Source: Dokdonella_A sp039926025 (GTDB lineage Bacteria > Pseudomonadota > Gammaproteobacteria > Xanthomonadales > Rhodanobacteraceae). Taken from it: a stretch of 14,716 nucleotides of DNA. Shown piece by piece: positions 5,274 to 12,672 of the stretch. Positions within the stretch are counted from its first letter, which is position 1, and the number at the start of each line of letters is the position of its first letter. Location: assembly GCA_039926025.1 (NCBI GenBank), contig JBDSXV010000141.1, positions 1 to 14,716 on the forward strand. The letters run 5' to 3'. The notes under the pieces were generated by a model. That model was given only the letters and a program-made list of their open reading frames with translations, had not been told where the DNA came from and ran no database searches. A program made the translations under genes and the position numbers.

Positions 5274-8174
5274 ATGGCCCCAGTCGTGCCCCACGCCAGA
5301 CTCGAACTGAACAAGCCGACCGGCGACGAGGTCAAGACCACGACCTGCTACATGTGCGCGTGCCGTTGCGGCATCCGTGCCCATCTCAAGAACGGACGCG
5401 TTCGCTACATCGACGGCAACCCGAAACATCCGGTCAATCGCGGCGTGATCTGTGCCAAGGGTTCGGCCGGCATCATGCAGCACTATTCGCCTGCACGACT
5501 CTCTAAACCACTGCTGCGCGTTGGCGAACGCGGCGCCGGCGAGTTCCGCGAAATCGAGTGGGACGAGGCGCTCGCGCTCGCGACGAAGTGGCTCGGCGAC
5601 ATTCGCGCACGCGATCCCGACCAACTTGCGTTTTTCACCGGTCGCGACCAGTCGCAGGCGTTGACGGGCTGGTGGGCGCAGGCGTACGGCACGATCAACT
5701 ACGCTGCGCATGGCGGTTTCTGCTCGGTCAACATGGCCGCCGCCGGCATGTACACGCTGGGCGGTTCGTTCTGGGAGTTCGGCGAACCGGACTGGGACCT
5801 GACCAAATACCTGATGCTGTGGGGCGTCGCCGAGGATCACGACTCCAACCCGATCAAGCTGGGCTTGGGGAAATTGAAGGCGCGCGGCGCGAAGATCGTC
5901 GCCATCAATCCCGTTCGCAGCGGATATGGTGCGATCGCGGACGAATGGGTGCCGATCAATCCGGGCACCGACGGTTTGCTCGCCGGCGCTTTCATCCATG
6001 AATTGCTGCGCACGGATCGGATCGACCTCGATTACCTCGTGCGCTACACGAACGCGCATCACCTGGTGATTCGCGCGCCTGGCGCGGCGGATGATGGAAT
6101 GATTGCGCGCGATGCGGAGGGCAATGCGCTGTGCGCTGTGAGTGCGCCGCGTGAACACCATCCCCACCCAGACCCTCTCCGTGAAGGAGAGGACTTAAAA
6201 GCATCGCGTATCGACCGAGCGGACGCGGTCGATATCGCGCCGCTGGTCGTCGGCGAATACACCTTGCCTGATGGCCGTTCGGCGGTTCCGGCATTCCAGT
6301 TGTTCGCCGAGCGCTATCTTTCAGTCGAGTACGCACCCGAATCGGTCGCGCAGGCCTGCGGCGTTTCCGTCGAGACGATCTGCCGCCTGGCGCGCGAACT
6401 GGCCGAAACGGCATTCGATCAATCGATCACGCTGAAACAACGCTGGACCGATGCCTGGGGTCGCGAGCATGCCGAGATGGTCGGCCGTCCGATCGCGATG
6501 CACGCGATGCGTGGCATCTCGGCACACGCGAATGGTTTCCACACCTGCAGGACATTGCATTTGCTGCAGATGCTGCTCGGTGCGATCGACACGCCGGGCA
6601 GCTTTCGCTACCAGCCGCCGTATCCGAAATCCGCCCCGCCACCGAATCGGCCGGGCAAGACGCGCCGCCCCAACGGCACGCTCGATGCGGGCCCGCTCGG
6701 CTACGTGCATGCACCGGAAGATCTCGTCGTCGACGCGCAAGGCGATCCGCGGCGCATCGACAAGGCCTTCTCGTGGGAGCACCCGTTTGCCGCGCACGGC
6801 ATGCTGCAGAACGTGATCGCGAACGCGCATGCGGGCGACCCGTATCGCATCGACACCTTATTCCTTTTCATGGCCAACATGGGCTGGAACTCGGCCATGA
6901 ACACGACGGCAACGCGGCAGATGCTGTGCGACCGCGATCCGGCCAGCGGCGAGTACCGCATTCCGCATATCATCTACGCCGACGCCTACGATTCGGAAAC
7001 CGTCGCGTTCGCAGACCTCGTGCTGCCGGATACCACGTATCTCGAACGCCACGATTGCATCAGCCTGCTCGATCGTCCGATTTCCGATGCCGACTGCGCC
7101 GCCGATGCGATCCGCCAGCCGGTGATGCAACCCGATCGCGATGTGCGTCCGTTTCAGGACGTCCTGCTCGAACTTGGTGCGCGTCTGAAATTGCCCGGTC
7201 TCGTCGACGACGATGGCGCCGCGAAATATCCGCGTGGCTATGCGCAGTACATGGTCGAACACGAACGCGCACCTGGCGTAGGCCTGCTCGCTGGCTGGCG
7301 CGGCGCGGACGGCGCCAGCGAAGGCATCGGCGCACCGAATCCGGATCAGCTCGCGCGTTACATCGAACACGGTTGCCATTGGCATCGCGAGATTCCCGCC
7401 GCGGGTCGCTACTACAAAATGGCCAACCGCGACTATCTGGAATGGGCCAAGGCGCTCGGCTTCGTCGGCTCGACGCAACCGATCGTGATGCAGTTCTATG
7501 CGGAAACGCTGCAGAAGTTTCGATTGGCTGCGCAGGGTCATGGCGCCGCGCAGCCGCCTGAGAAGGATCGTGAGCGTGTGGCGCGGTTTTTTGATCCGTT
7601 GCCGTTCTGGTATGGCTCGCTCGAAGAAGCAAAAGCCCCCTCACCCCAACCCTCTCCCCAGACGATGAAGCCGTCCGGGGAGAGTGAGTATCCGTTGTGC
7701 GCCATCACCCAGCGCCCGATGTTCATGTATCACTCATGGGGTTCGCAGAACAAATGGCTGCGCCAGATTGCGACGCGCAACTACCTGTATCTGCATCCGC
7801 ACACCGCATCCGCGAACGGCGTTGCGGACGAAGACTGGATCTGGCTCGCGGCGCCGCGCGGGCGCATTCGCGTGCAGGCAAAACTGCATGCAGGTACCGC
7901 GCCGGGCACGGTGTGGACCTGGAACGCGATCGGCAAGCGCAAGGGTGCGTGGGCGCTCAGTGCCAACGCACCGGAAAACGTTGATGGGTTTCTGCTCAAC
8001 CATCTGATCGATGAATCGCTGCCGGCAGGCGACGGCAAGACGCGCTACGCGAACGCCGATCCCGTGACGGGACAAGCGGCCTGGTTCGACCTGCGCGTGC
8101 GCATCGAACATGACGAAAACCCACGCGTTGATGGCCATCGCATCGAACTCGTTCCGACCAAAGGATTGCCATGA
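5274..8174 (+). CDS. soeA: Molybdopterin oxidoreductase, SoeA-like sulfite dehydrogenase catalytic subunit
   Basis: Large subunit of a complex iron-sulfur molybdoenzyme, 966 residues from ATG 5274. The [4Fe-4S] site is Cys25, Cys28, Cys32 (CYMCACRCGIRAH) and Cys60 (GVICAKG). Cys150 in HGGFCSVNMA is the probable Mo ligand. LPFWY, PLCAITQRPMFMYHSWGSQN and the C-terminal cofactor-binding domain (about 810-955) follow the pattern I know from SoeA, which oxidises sulfite to sulfate in the cytoplasm. No twin-arginine signal is present, in keeping with SoeA. The start is uncertain: in-frame ATGs at 5256 and 5205 and a GTG at 5097 also exist. I chose 5274 because the family begins shortly before the Cys motif and earlier starts approach or enter the divergent glycosylase gene. 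Two palindromic repeats are translated in frame at residues 296-307 and 788-805. The stop overlaps the permease start (ATGA). Other CISM substrates (polysulfide, thiosulfate) are possible. Confidence 0.78.
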   Translation: MAPVVPHARLELNKPTGDEVKTTTCYMCACRCGIRAHLKNGRVRYIDGNPKHPVNRGVICAKGSAGIMQHYSPARLSKPLLRVGERGAGEFREIEWDEALALATKWLGDIRARDPDQLAFFTGRDQSQALTGWWAQAYGTINYAAHGGFCSVNMAAAGMYTLGGSFWEFGEPDWDLTKYLMLWGVAEDHDSNPIKLGLGKLKARGAKIVAINPVRSGYGAIADEWVPINPGTDGLLAGAFIHELLRTDRIDLDYLVRYTNAHHLVIRAPGAADDGMIARDAEGNALCAVSAPREHHPHPDPLREGEDLKASRIDRADAVDIAPLVVGEYTLPDGRSAVPAFQLFAERYLSVEYAPESVAQACGVSVETICRLARELAETAFDQSITLKQRWTDAWGREHAEMVGRPIAMHAMRGISAHANGFHTCRTLHLLQMLLGAIDTPGSFRYQPPYPKSAPPPNRPGKTRRPNGTLDAGPLGYVHAPEDLVVDAQGDPRRIDKAFSWEHPFAAHGMLQNVIANAHAGDPYRIDTLFLFMANMGWNSAMNTTATRQMLCDRDPASGEYRIPHIIYADAYDSETVAFADLVLPDTTYLERHDCISLLDRPISDADCAADAIRQPVMQPDRDVRPFQDVLLELGARLKLPGLVDDDGAAKYPRGYAQYMVEHERAPGVGLLAGWRGADGASEGIGAPNPDQLARYIEHGCHWHREIPAAGRYYKMANRDYLEWAKALGFVGSTQPIVMQFYAETLQKFRLAAQGHGAAQPPEKDRERVARFFDPLPFWYGSLEEAKAPSPQPSPQTMKPSGESEYPLCAITQRPMFMYHSWGSQNKWLRQIATRNYLYLHPHTASANGVADEDWIWLAAPRGRIRVQAKLHAGTAPGTVWTWNAIGKRKGAWALSANAPENVDGFLLNHLIDESLPAGDGKTRYANADPVTGQAAWFDLRVRIEHDENPRVDGHRIELVPTKGLP
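6159..6194. repeat. Palindromic repeat translated in frame inside soeA (copy 1)
   Basis: The element reads CATCCCCACCCAGACC, then CCTCTCC (6174-6180), a 5-nt loop and GGAGAGG (6186-6192). It resembles the CT-rich dispersed palindromes normally found between genes. Here it encodes HPHPDPLREGED, residues 296-307 of the SoeA-like protein, between a conserved core segment ending near ALCAVSAP and VVGEYTLPDGR. The reading frame is kept. Confidence 0.7.
7636..7685. repeat. Palindromic repeat translated in frame inside soeA (copy 2)
   Basis: The element begins CCCCCTCACCCCAACC and has an 8-bp stem, CTCTCCCC (7652-7659) with GGGGAGAG (7677-7684), around a 17-nt centre that contains a smaller GACG/CGTC pairing. 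It encodes the Pro/Ser-rich stretch PSPQPSPQTMKPSGESE (residues 789-805), directly before YPLCAITQRPMFMYHSW. It is the fuller of the two copies in this gene and shares its left half with 630-651. Confidence 0.75.
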
Positions 8175-9937
8175 GCGCACAGGCCTGGATGACGCTCGCC
8201 ATCGTGATCGGTGCGATCGCGCTGTTCGCGAGCGAGAAAGTACGCATCGATCTGGTCGCGCTGATCGTGCTCGTGCTGCTGGTCGTGCTGCATCTGGTCT
8301 CGCCTGAGGAAGCGCTCGCGGGTTTCAGCAACGAAGCGACGGTGACGGTGGCCGCGATGTTCGCGCTGAGTCTCGGCATCGAACGCTCCGGCGCACTGGA
8401 ACCGCTAGGGCGCCTGCTCTCGCGCATCCGCCAGCCATGGTTGCTCACGCTCGCGTTGATGCTCGCGATCGCACCGATGGGCGCGTTCGTGAAGAACATC
8501 GCCCTGGTCGCGACCTTCCTGCCGCTCGCGTTGCGCGTGTGCGCGAACACGCGCACATCGCCTGGCCGTGTGCTGATGCCGATGGCGTTTGCCGCGCAAA
8601 TGGGCGGCGTTTGCACCTTGATCGGCACCTCATCGAACCTCCTTGCGGACAGCATCGCGCAAAAGCACGGCCTGCCCCCGTTTGGCGTGTTCGAATTCAC
8701 ACGCATGGGTGTGCTGCTCGCCGTCGTCGGCATCGTCTACCTGATGCTGATCGGTCGCTGGCTGCTGCCGCGCGACATCGCCACCAACGTGCCAATGGAA
8801 ACCCAGGTCGGCAAATACGTGACCGAACTCAAGCTCGCCGCGACATCACCGCTGGTCGGACAGACCATCGCCGACGCAAAACTCGGCGAGAAATACGGCG
8901 TCTATCCGCTCGAACTCCTGCGCGGCGACCAGCATATGTGGTCGCCGCGTTCGCAACAACTCGAAGCCGGCGACGTGCTGCTCGTGCGAGGCGACTGGGA
9001 GAAGATCGAGGATCTTCGCGCAAGTGCAAACCTCGAACTGGATCCGGAAAACCGCTACGGGCCCGATCACGGGCGTGCGCGCGTGCTGGTCGAAGTCATG
9101 GTCAAGCCGGACACAATCATCGACGGCCGCACGCTCGGCGAACTCGATTTCCAGCGCAACCACGATGCGATCGCGCTCGCGATCCACCGTCGTGGCCGCA
9201 TCCTGCGTGAAAAGCTGAAGGACGTGCGCCTCGCCGTCGGCGACGTGCTTCTGCTGCTGGTCGGCGATACGGCAGCCGAAGCGGTGCGTGGCGACGAACG
9301 CTTGGTCGTGCTGAGCGAGCGTGAGGACATGCGACGTACACCGCGGCGCGCATTCGCCGCCATTGCGATCATGGCGAGCGTCGTCATCGTCTCCGGTTTG
9401 CACTGGCTGCCGATCCCGGTAGCAGCGATTGCCGGCGCAGTGGCAATGGCGATCGCCGGCTGCTTCGGGCGCAAAGATCTGTATGAGGGCATCGACTGGA
9501 AAATCATCATTCTGCTCGCGGCGATTCTGCCGCTCGGTACCGCAATCGAGAACAGCGGGCTCTCTGAAACCCTCGTTGGCGCGGGCATGCACGTGGTTGG
9601 CTCGCACGGTCCGCTCGCTGCGTTGCTGATGGTGTATCTGCTTACGGCCGTGCTGACCGAACTGATGGGCCACAATCCCTCGGTCGTGCTGATGGTCGGT
9701 ATCGCGATTTCCGTCGCGCATTCGGCACACGCCGATCCGCGGCCATTCGTGATCGCGGTCGCGTTCGCCGCCGCCACCTCGTTCGCGACGCCGGTCGGCT
9801 ATCCGACCAACACGATGGTCTACTATGCCGGCGGTTACCGCTTCACCGATTTTATGAAGGTCGGCATTCCGCTGATCGCGGTGTTCTGCACGCTGTCGAT
9901 GATTCTGATTCCATATTTCTGGCCGCTGCAGCCTTGA
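8171..9937 (+). CDS. SLC13-family anion permease with two RCK_C (TrkA-C) domains
   Basis: The 588-residue protein has a membrane half (about five segments, residues 5-200), two soluble RCK_C-type domains (about 212-290 and 303-380) and a second membrane half (395-588). This is the layout of SAC1-like SLC13 permeases, which carry sulfate or other anions. GGVCTLIGTSSNLLAD at 145-160 and FATPVGYPTNTMVYYAGGY at 538-556 are the family's substrate and cation-site regions. The usual hairpin-tip Asn-Asn-Thr signatures are altered to FVKNIALVATFLP and ELMGHNPSVVLM. The start ATG overlaps the soeA stop (ATGA), and its own stop overlaps the soeB start. This coupling puts the permease in the same functional unit as the oxidoreductase. 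Sulfate export or uptake of sulfite, or of a sulfur compound degraded to sulfite, are reasonable guesses. The direction of transport cannot be read. Confidence 0.88.
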   Translation: MSAQAWMTLAIVIGAIALFASEKVRIDLVALIVLVLLVVLHLVSPEEALAGFSNEATVTVAAMFALSLGIERSGALEPLGRLLSRIRQPWLLTLALMLAIAPMGAFVKNIALVATFLPLALRVCANTRTSPGRVLMPMAFAAQMGGVCTLIGTSSNLLADSIAQKHGLPPFGVFEFTRMGVLLAVVGIVYLMLIGRWLLPRDIATNVPMETQVGKYVTELKLAATSPLVGQTIADAKLGEKYGVYPLELLRGDQHMWSPRSQQLEAGDVLLVRGDWEKIEDLRASANLELDPENRYGPDHGRARVLVEVMVKPDTIIDGRTLGELDFQRNHDAIALAIHRRGRILREKLKDVRLAVGDVLLLLVGDTAAEAVRGDERLVVLSEREDMRRTPRRAFAAIAIMASVVIVSGLHWLPIPVAAIAGAVAMAIAGCFGRKDLYEGIDWKIIILLAAILPLGTAIENSGLSETLVGAGMHVVGSHGPLAALLMVYLLTAVLTELMGHNPSVVLMVGIAISVAHSAHADPRPFVIAVAFAAATSFATPVGYPTNTMVYYAGGYRFTDFMKVGIPLIAVFCTLSMILIPYFWPLQP

Positions 9938-10698
9938 CTTCCCTACCCCCGCCCACCGCGAAGAAGCTCGGTCTCGTCATCGACCTCGACACTTGCGTCG
10001 GCTGTCACGCCTGCGCCGTCGCTTGCAAGGAATGGAATGACGACGGCGACTTCGGGCCGCTGCTCGACAAGGAACCGTATGGCAAGGAGCCGAGTGGCGT
10101 CTGGTTCAATCGCGTACACAGTTACGCGGTCGAACAGGACGCAACGCATGGTGCGTCGCGCGAGCTGACCGTGCACTTCCCGCGTTCGTGCCTACATTGC
10201 GAGACGCCGGACTGCGTGACCGTGTGCCCGACCGGTGCAAGCTACAAGCGCGCCGAGGACGGCATCGTGCTGGTTGACGCGGACAAGTGCATCGGCTGCC
10301 AGCTCTGTTCGTGGGCCTGCCCGTATGGCGCGCGCGAGTTCAGCATGGAACGAGGCACGATGCAGAAGTGCACGCTCTGCGTGGACCGCATCTACAACGA
10401 AACGCTCGACGAAGAAGATCGCCAGCCTGCCTGCGTGATGGCGTGCCCGACGCGTGCGCGGCATTTCGGCGATCTTGGCGACGAGAATTCCGCGATCTCC
10501 AAACTCGTCGCCGAACGCGACGGCTATGCGCTGATGCCCGAGTACGGCTACCAGCCGGTCAATCGCTATCTTCCGCCGCGGCCGCGGCGCGATGGCTGCA
10601 ACGCGACGCCGGAAACCAAGGTCGCACACGAAGAGCAACTCGATCGCGAAAAACTGCCCGGCGTGCTGCGCTGGCTCGATCGCGCGTTGTCGCGCTGA
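9934..10698 (+). CDS. soeB: Ferredoxin-like electron-transfer subunit, SoeB-like
   Basis: The 254-residue protein belongs to the DmsB/PhsB/SoeB group and relays electrons from the Mo subunit to the membrane anchor. Sixteen Cys in four groups can hold four [4Fe-4S] clusters: 21/24/27/31 (CVGCHACAVAC), 86/89/94/98 (CLHCETPDCVTVC), 119/122/125/129 (CIGCQLCSWAC) and 146/149/167/171 (CTLC, then CVMAC). All positions are intact. The start is TTG 9934, overlapping the permease stop by 4 nt (TTGA). No ATG or GTG lies between it and the first Cys group, so the rare start with translational coupling is the best choice. There is no signal peptide, matching a cytoplasmic enzyme. The C-terminal tail (EEQLDREKLPGVLRWLDRAL) is short and helical. 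SoeC begins 15 nt after the stop. Confidence 0.88.
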   Translation: MTSLPPPTAKKLGLVIDLDTCVGCHACAVACKEWNDDGDFGPLLDKEPYGKEPSGVWFNRVHSYAVEQDATHGASRELTVHFPRSCLHCETPDCVTVCPTGASYKRAEDGIVLVDADKCIGCQLCSWACPYGAREFSMERGTMQKCTLCVDRIYNETLDEEDRQPACVMACPTRARHFGDLGDENSAISKLVAERDGYALMPEYGYQPVNRYLPPRPRRDGCNATPETKVAHEEQLDREKLPGVLRWLDRALSR

Positions 10699-10713
10699 AC
10701 CAACGCGACCACG

Positions 10714-11661
10714 ATGCGGCCGACTTTTTCGATCATCTTGTTCACGGTGTTGTCCGGCGCCGGATATGGCTTGCTGTTCCTGTGCGGACTCGGCATGGCG
10801 ATCGATGGGTTGCCTGCGAATGACTCGGCGCCACTACTCGTCGGCGGACTGCTCGTCAGCGTCGGCTTGATGGCTTCGGTTGGGCATCTGGGCAAACCGA
10901 TGCGTGCATGGCGCGCGTTTTCACAATGGCGAAGCTCCTGGCTTTCGCGCGAAGGAATTGCCGCGCTCGCCACCTACGTACCATTGGTTGTTTTACTTTC
11001 ACTCTGGTTTCCGTGCCGGGGAAATTGCGTCTGGTTATCTCTCCGCATTCCTGCCTGTCTGTTGCTCGCCGCCGGTTGCGTAGTCACCGTATTCTGCACC
11101 GCCAACATCTACGCCTGCTTGAAACCCATACGCGCATGGAACAACGCATACACGTTGCCGTTGTACCTGCTACTCGGCCTCTATTCGGGCGCGATGCTTC
11201 TGCTCACGCTCGACTGGCCGCCTGTGCACAGCGGTGCATACGACGCGCGCATGCAATGGCTGTGGCTCGCGACGGCCATTATCATCGCCCCGAGTTGCGC
11301 TCTGCTGAAATGGCGCTATTGGCAATGGCTGGACACGCGCGCAGTTACGCCTGACGCCGGCAGCGCAACTGGACTCGACCGCATTGGGAGTGTGCAAAGC
11401 TTCGAGCAACCGCACACAGAGGAAAACTACCTGACCCACGAAATGGGTTTCGTGCTCGCGCGCAAGCACTCGCGACGGCTGCGCAGGATTGCGTTCTGGC
11501 TGATCCTGCTCGCACCGCTCGCTGTGTTCGCGCTGGGCTGGCTGATCGGCTGGCCTGCGGCGTGGCTCGCACTCGCACTCGGCATGACCGGCATCTTCGT
11601 AGAGCGCTGGCTGTTCTTTGCCGAGGCCAAACACGCCGTAATGGCGTATTACGGGCGCTGA
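10714..11661 (+). CDS. soeC: DmsC/SoeC-type membrane anchor subunit
   Basis: The 315-residue protein has about eight hydrophobic segments, near 5-27, 41-57, 82-100, 108-133, 147-167, 181-200, 258-278 and 282-300. VGHLGKPMRAWRAFSQWRSSWLSREG at 56-81 is the conserved signature of the DmsC family of quinone-interacting anchors. A soluble loop with PHTEENYLTHEMGFVLARKH (233-252) precedes the last two helices and is also typical of the Soe/Dms group. The anchor should hold the A and B subunits on the cytoplasmic face and pass electrons to ubiquinone. The start ATG follows the soeB stop by 15 nt without a strong Shine-Dalgarno. It is the last gene of the operon. The next gene begins after 141 bp with its own leader. 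Confidence 0.85.
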   Translation: MRPTFSIILFTVLSGAGYGLLFLCGLGMAIDGLPANDSAPLLVGGLLVSVGLMASVGHLGKPMRAWRAFSQWRSSWLSREGIAALATYVPLVVLLSLWFPCRGNCVWLSLRIPACLLLAAGCVVTVFCTANIYACLKPIRAWNNAYTLPLYLLLGLYSGAMLLLTLDWPPVHSGAYDARMQWLWLATAIIIAPSCALLKWRYWQWLDTRAVTPDAGSATGLDRIGSVQSFEQPHTEENYLTHEMGFVLARKHSRRLRRIAFWLILLAPLAVFALGWLIGWPAAWLALALGMTGIFVERWLFFAEAKHAVMAYYGR

Positions 11662-11746
11662 AACCGTCCTCTTGCGACCGTTATTCACAATTTTCCGGTG
11701 CCAATATTCACGTCGCGTTTAGCGAACGCGCATACCATCACCGCGC

Positions 11747-11772
11747 CCGCTTGTCGTCCCAGCGGTTTTTTT
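11747..11772 (+). terminator. Weak intrinsic terminator after the soe-like operon
   Basis: A 5-bp stem CCGCT (11747-11751) and AGCGG (11761-11765) with a 9-nt loop is followed by seven T (11766-11772). The T-run is good and the stem is short, so efficiency is uncertain. It lies 85 nt after the soeC stop and 30 nt before the DUF481 start, so it could end the operon or act as a leader attenuator of the DUF481 gene. A second small hairpin, CGCGTT/AACGCG, lies just upstream at about 11714-11730 without a T-run. Confidence 0.45.
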
Positions 11773-11802
11773 ATGCGCTCATTGTCCCCGAAAGGAATAC
11801 CC

Positions 11803-12606
11803 ATGAAGAATACGAAAATCCTGCTCGCGCTTGGTTTGGCGGCGGCTCTCCCGATGACGGCATTCGCCGATGAGGGCGGCTGGTCAGGCGCAGGCGAACT
11901 CGGTTTCGCCGCCTCACGCGGCAATGCGAAGTCCGAAAATCTCAATGCGAAATTCTTGCTAAAGAAGGAAGACGATCAGTGGAAGGACAGCTTCTATCTG
12001 AGCGCACTGCGCAGCAAAGGTGAAGTCAAGGTAGCGACCGTGCAGAACGGCCAGCTCGTCAATGTCTCCAGTTATGACTTGACCTCCAATCGAATCGAAA
12101 CGGGTGCGTCGGCGGGTTACAAGCTCGACGAGCGCAGCTACATCGTCGGCGCACTGCGTTACGAGAACGACGATTTCTCCCCGTTCGAATACCAATGGAT
12201 CGCCTCCATCGGCTACGGCTATACGGTGCTCAAGAATTCGAGCAACGAGCTCTCATTCGAAATCGGACCAGGCTACAAGACCGTGCAGCCGATCGATGGC
12301 GCCGTCGTGGTCAACGGTCAGCCGGTGCCCGTGAAGTTCGATTCGCAAAGCGAACTGGTCGGGCGCGGCCTGATGTCCTACAAGCACAACTTCAGCGAGA
12401 ACACGGCCTTCATCGATACGTTCCTGGTCGAAGCCGGCAGCAACAACAAGTTCTACCAGAACGATGCCGGACTTGCGGTCAGCATCAACAAGGCGTTCGC
12501 CCTCAAGGTCGGATACCAGGTCCGTAGCAACTCGGAAGTAGCACCCGGCACCAAAAAGACCGATCAGCTGTTGACCACGAACCTGGTCTACAACTTCGGC
12601 GGCTGA
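11803..12606 (+). CDS. DUF481 family outer-membrane beta-barrel protein (YdiY-like)
   Basis: The 267-residue protein starts at ATG 11803, chosen for AAGGA 7 nt upstream and a clear Sec signal peptide (KNTK, then ILLALGLAAALPM, cleavage after AFA at about residue 22). An in-frame extension upstream to 11698 would cover the terminator-like hairpin and has no such signal. The mature chain begins GGWSGAGELGFAASRGNAKSE, the hallmark opening of DUF481 proteins. It continues with alternating strands (SFYLSALRSKGEV, RSYIVGALRYENDDFSPFEY, ELSFEIGPGYKTV, AFALKVGYQVRSNSE) and ends NLVYNFGG, as expected of a barrel. Members are called salt-stress-induced or putative outer-membrane proteins and their transport role is unknown. 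It is convergent with hemC. Confidence 0.85.
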   Translation: MKNTKILLALGLAAALPMTAFADEGGWSGAGELGFAASRGNAKSENLNAKFLLKKEDDQWKDSFYLSALRSKGEVKVATVQNGQLVNVSSYDLTSNRIETGASAGYKLDERSYIVGALRYENDDFSPFEYQWIASIGYGYTVLKNSSNELSFEIGPGYKTVQPIDGAVVVNGQPVPVKFDSQSELVGRGLMSYKHNFSENTAFIDTFLVEAGSNNKFYQNDAGLAVSINKAFALKVGYQVRSNSEVAPGTKKTDQLLTTNLVYNFGG

Positions 12607-12629
12607 GCAAACGGACGTTGTACTCGCGT

Positions 12630-12657
12630 CATGGGAGCGGCTTGTTCCGCTCCCATG
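12630..12657. terminator. Hairpin between convergent DUF481 and hemC genes
   Basis: An 11-bp perfect stem pairs 12630-12640 (CATGGGAGCGG) with 12647-12657 (CCGCTCCCATG) around the 6-nt loop CTTGTT. It sits in the 66-bp gap between two convergent genes, where it can work on both transcripts. Neither side has a T-run, so it may act as a REP-type 3' end barrier more than as an intrinsic terminator. The GGGAGCGGCTT arm matches the core of the inverted repeat at 381-441. Confidence 0.7.
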
Positions 12658-12672
12658 CGCAACCGTGCAGCC

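Noticed and set aside
5109..6167. 352-codon minus-strand open frame opposite soeA
   Set aside because: It is antisense to a gene with intact Fe-S and Mo-ligand motifs. Its protein is low-complexity and typical of high-GC antisense frames.
6159..7685. Possible pseudogene or frameshift in soeA caused by the repeats
   Set aside because: The frame is continuous through both inserts, and conserved segments appear before and after each.
8846..9730. 294-codon minus-strand open frame opposite the permease
   Set aside because: His/Asp/Arg-rich translation with no family features. It is explained by codon bias on the real strand.
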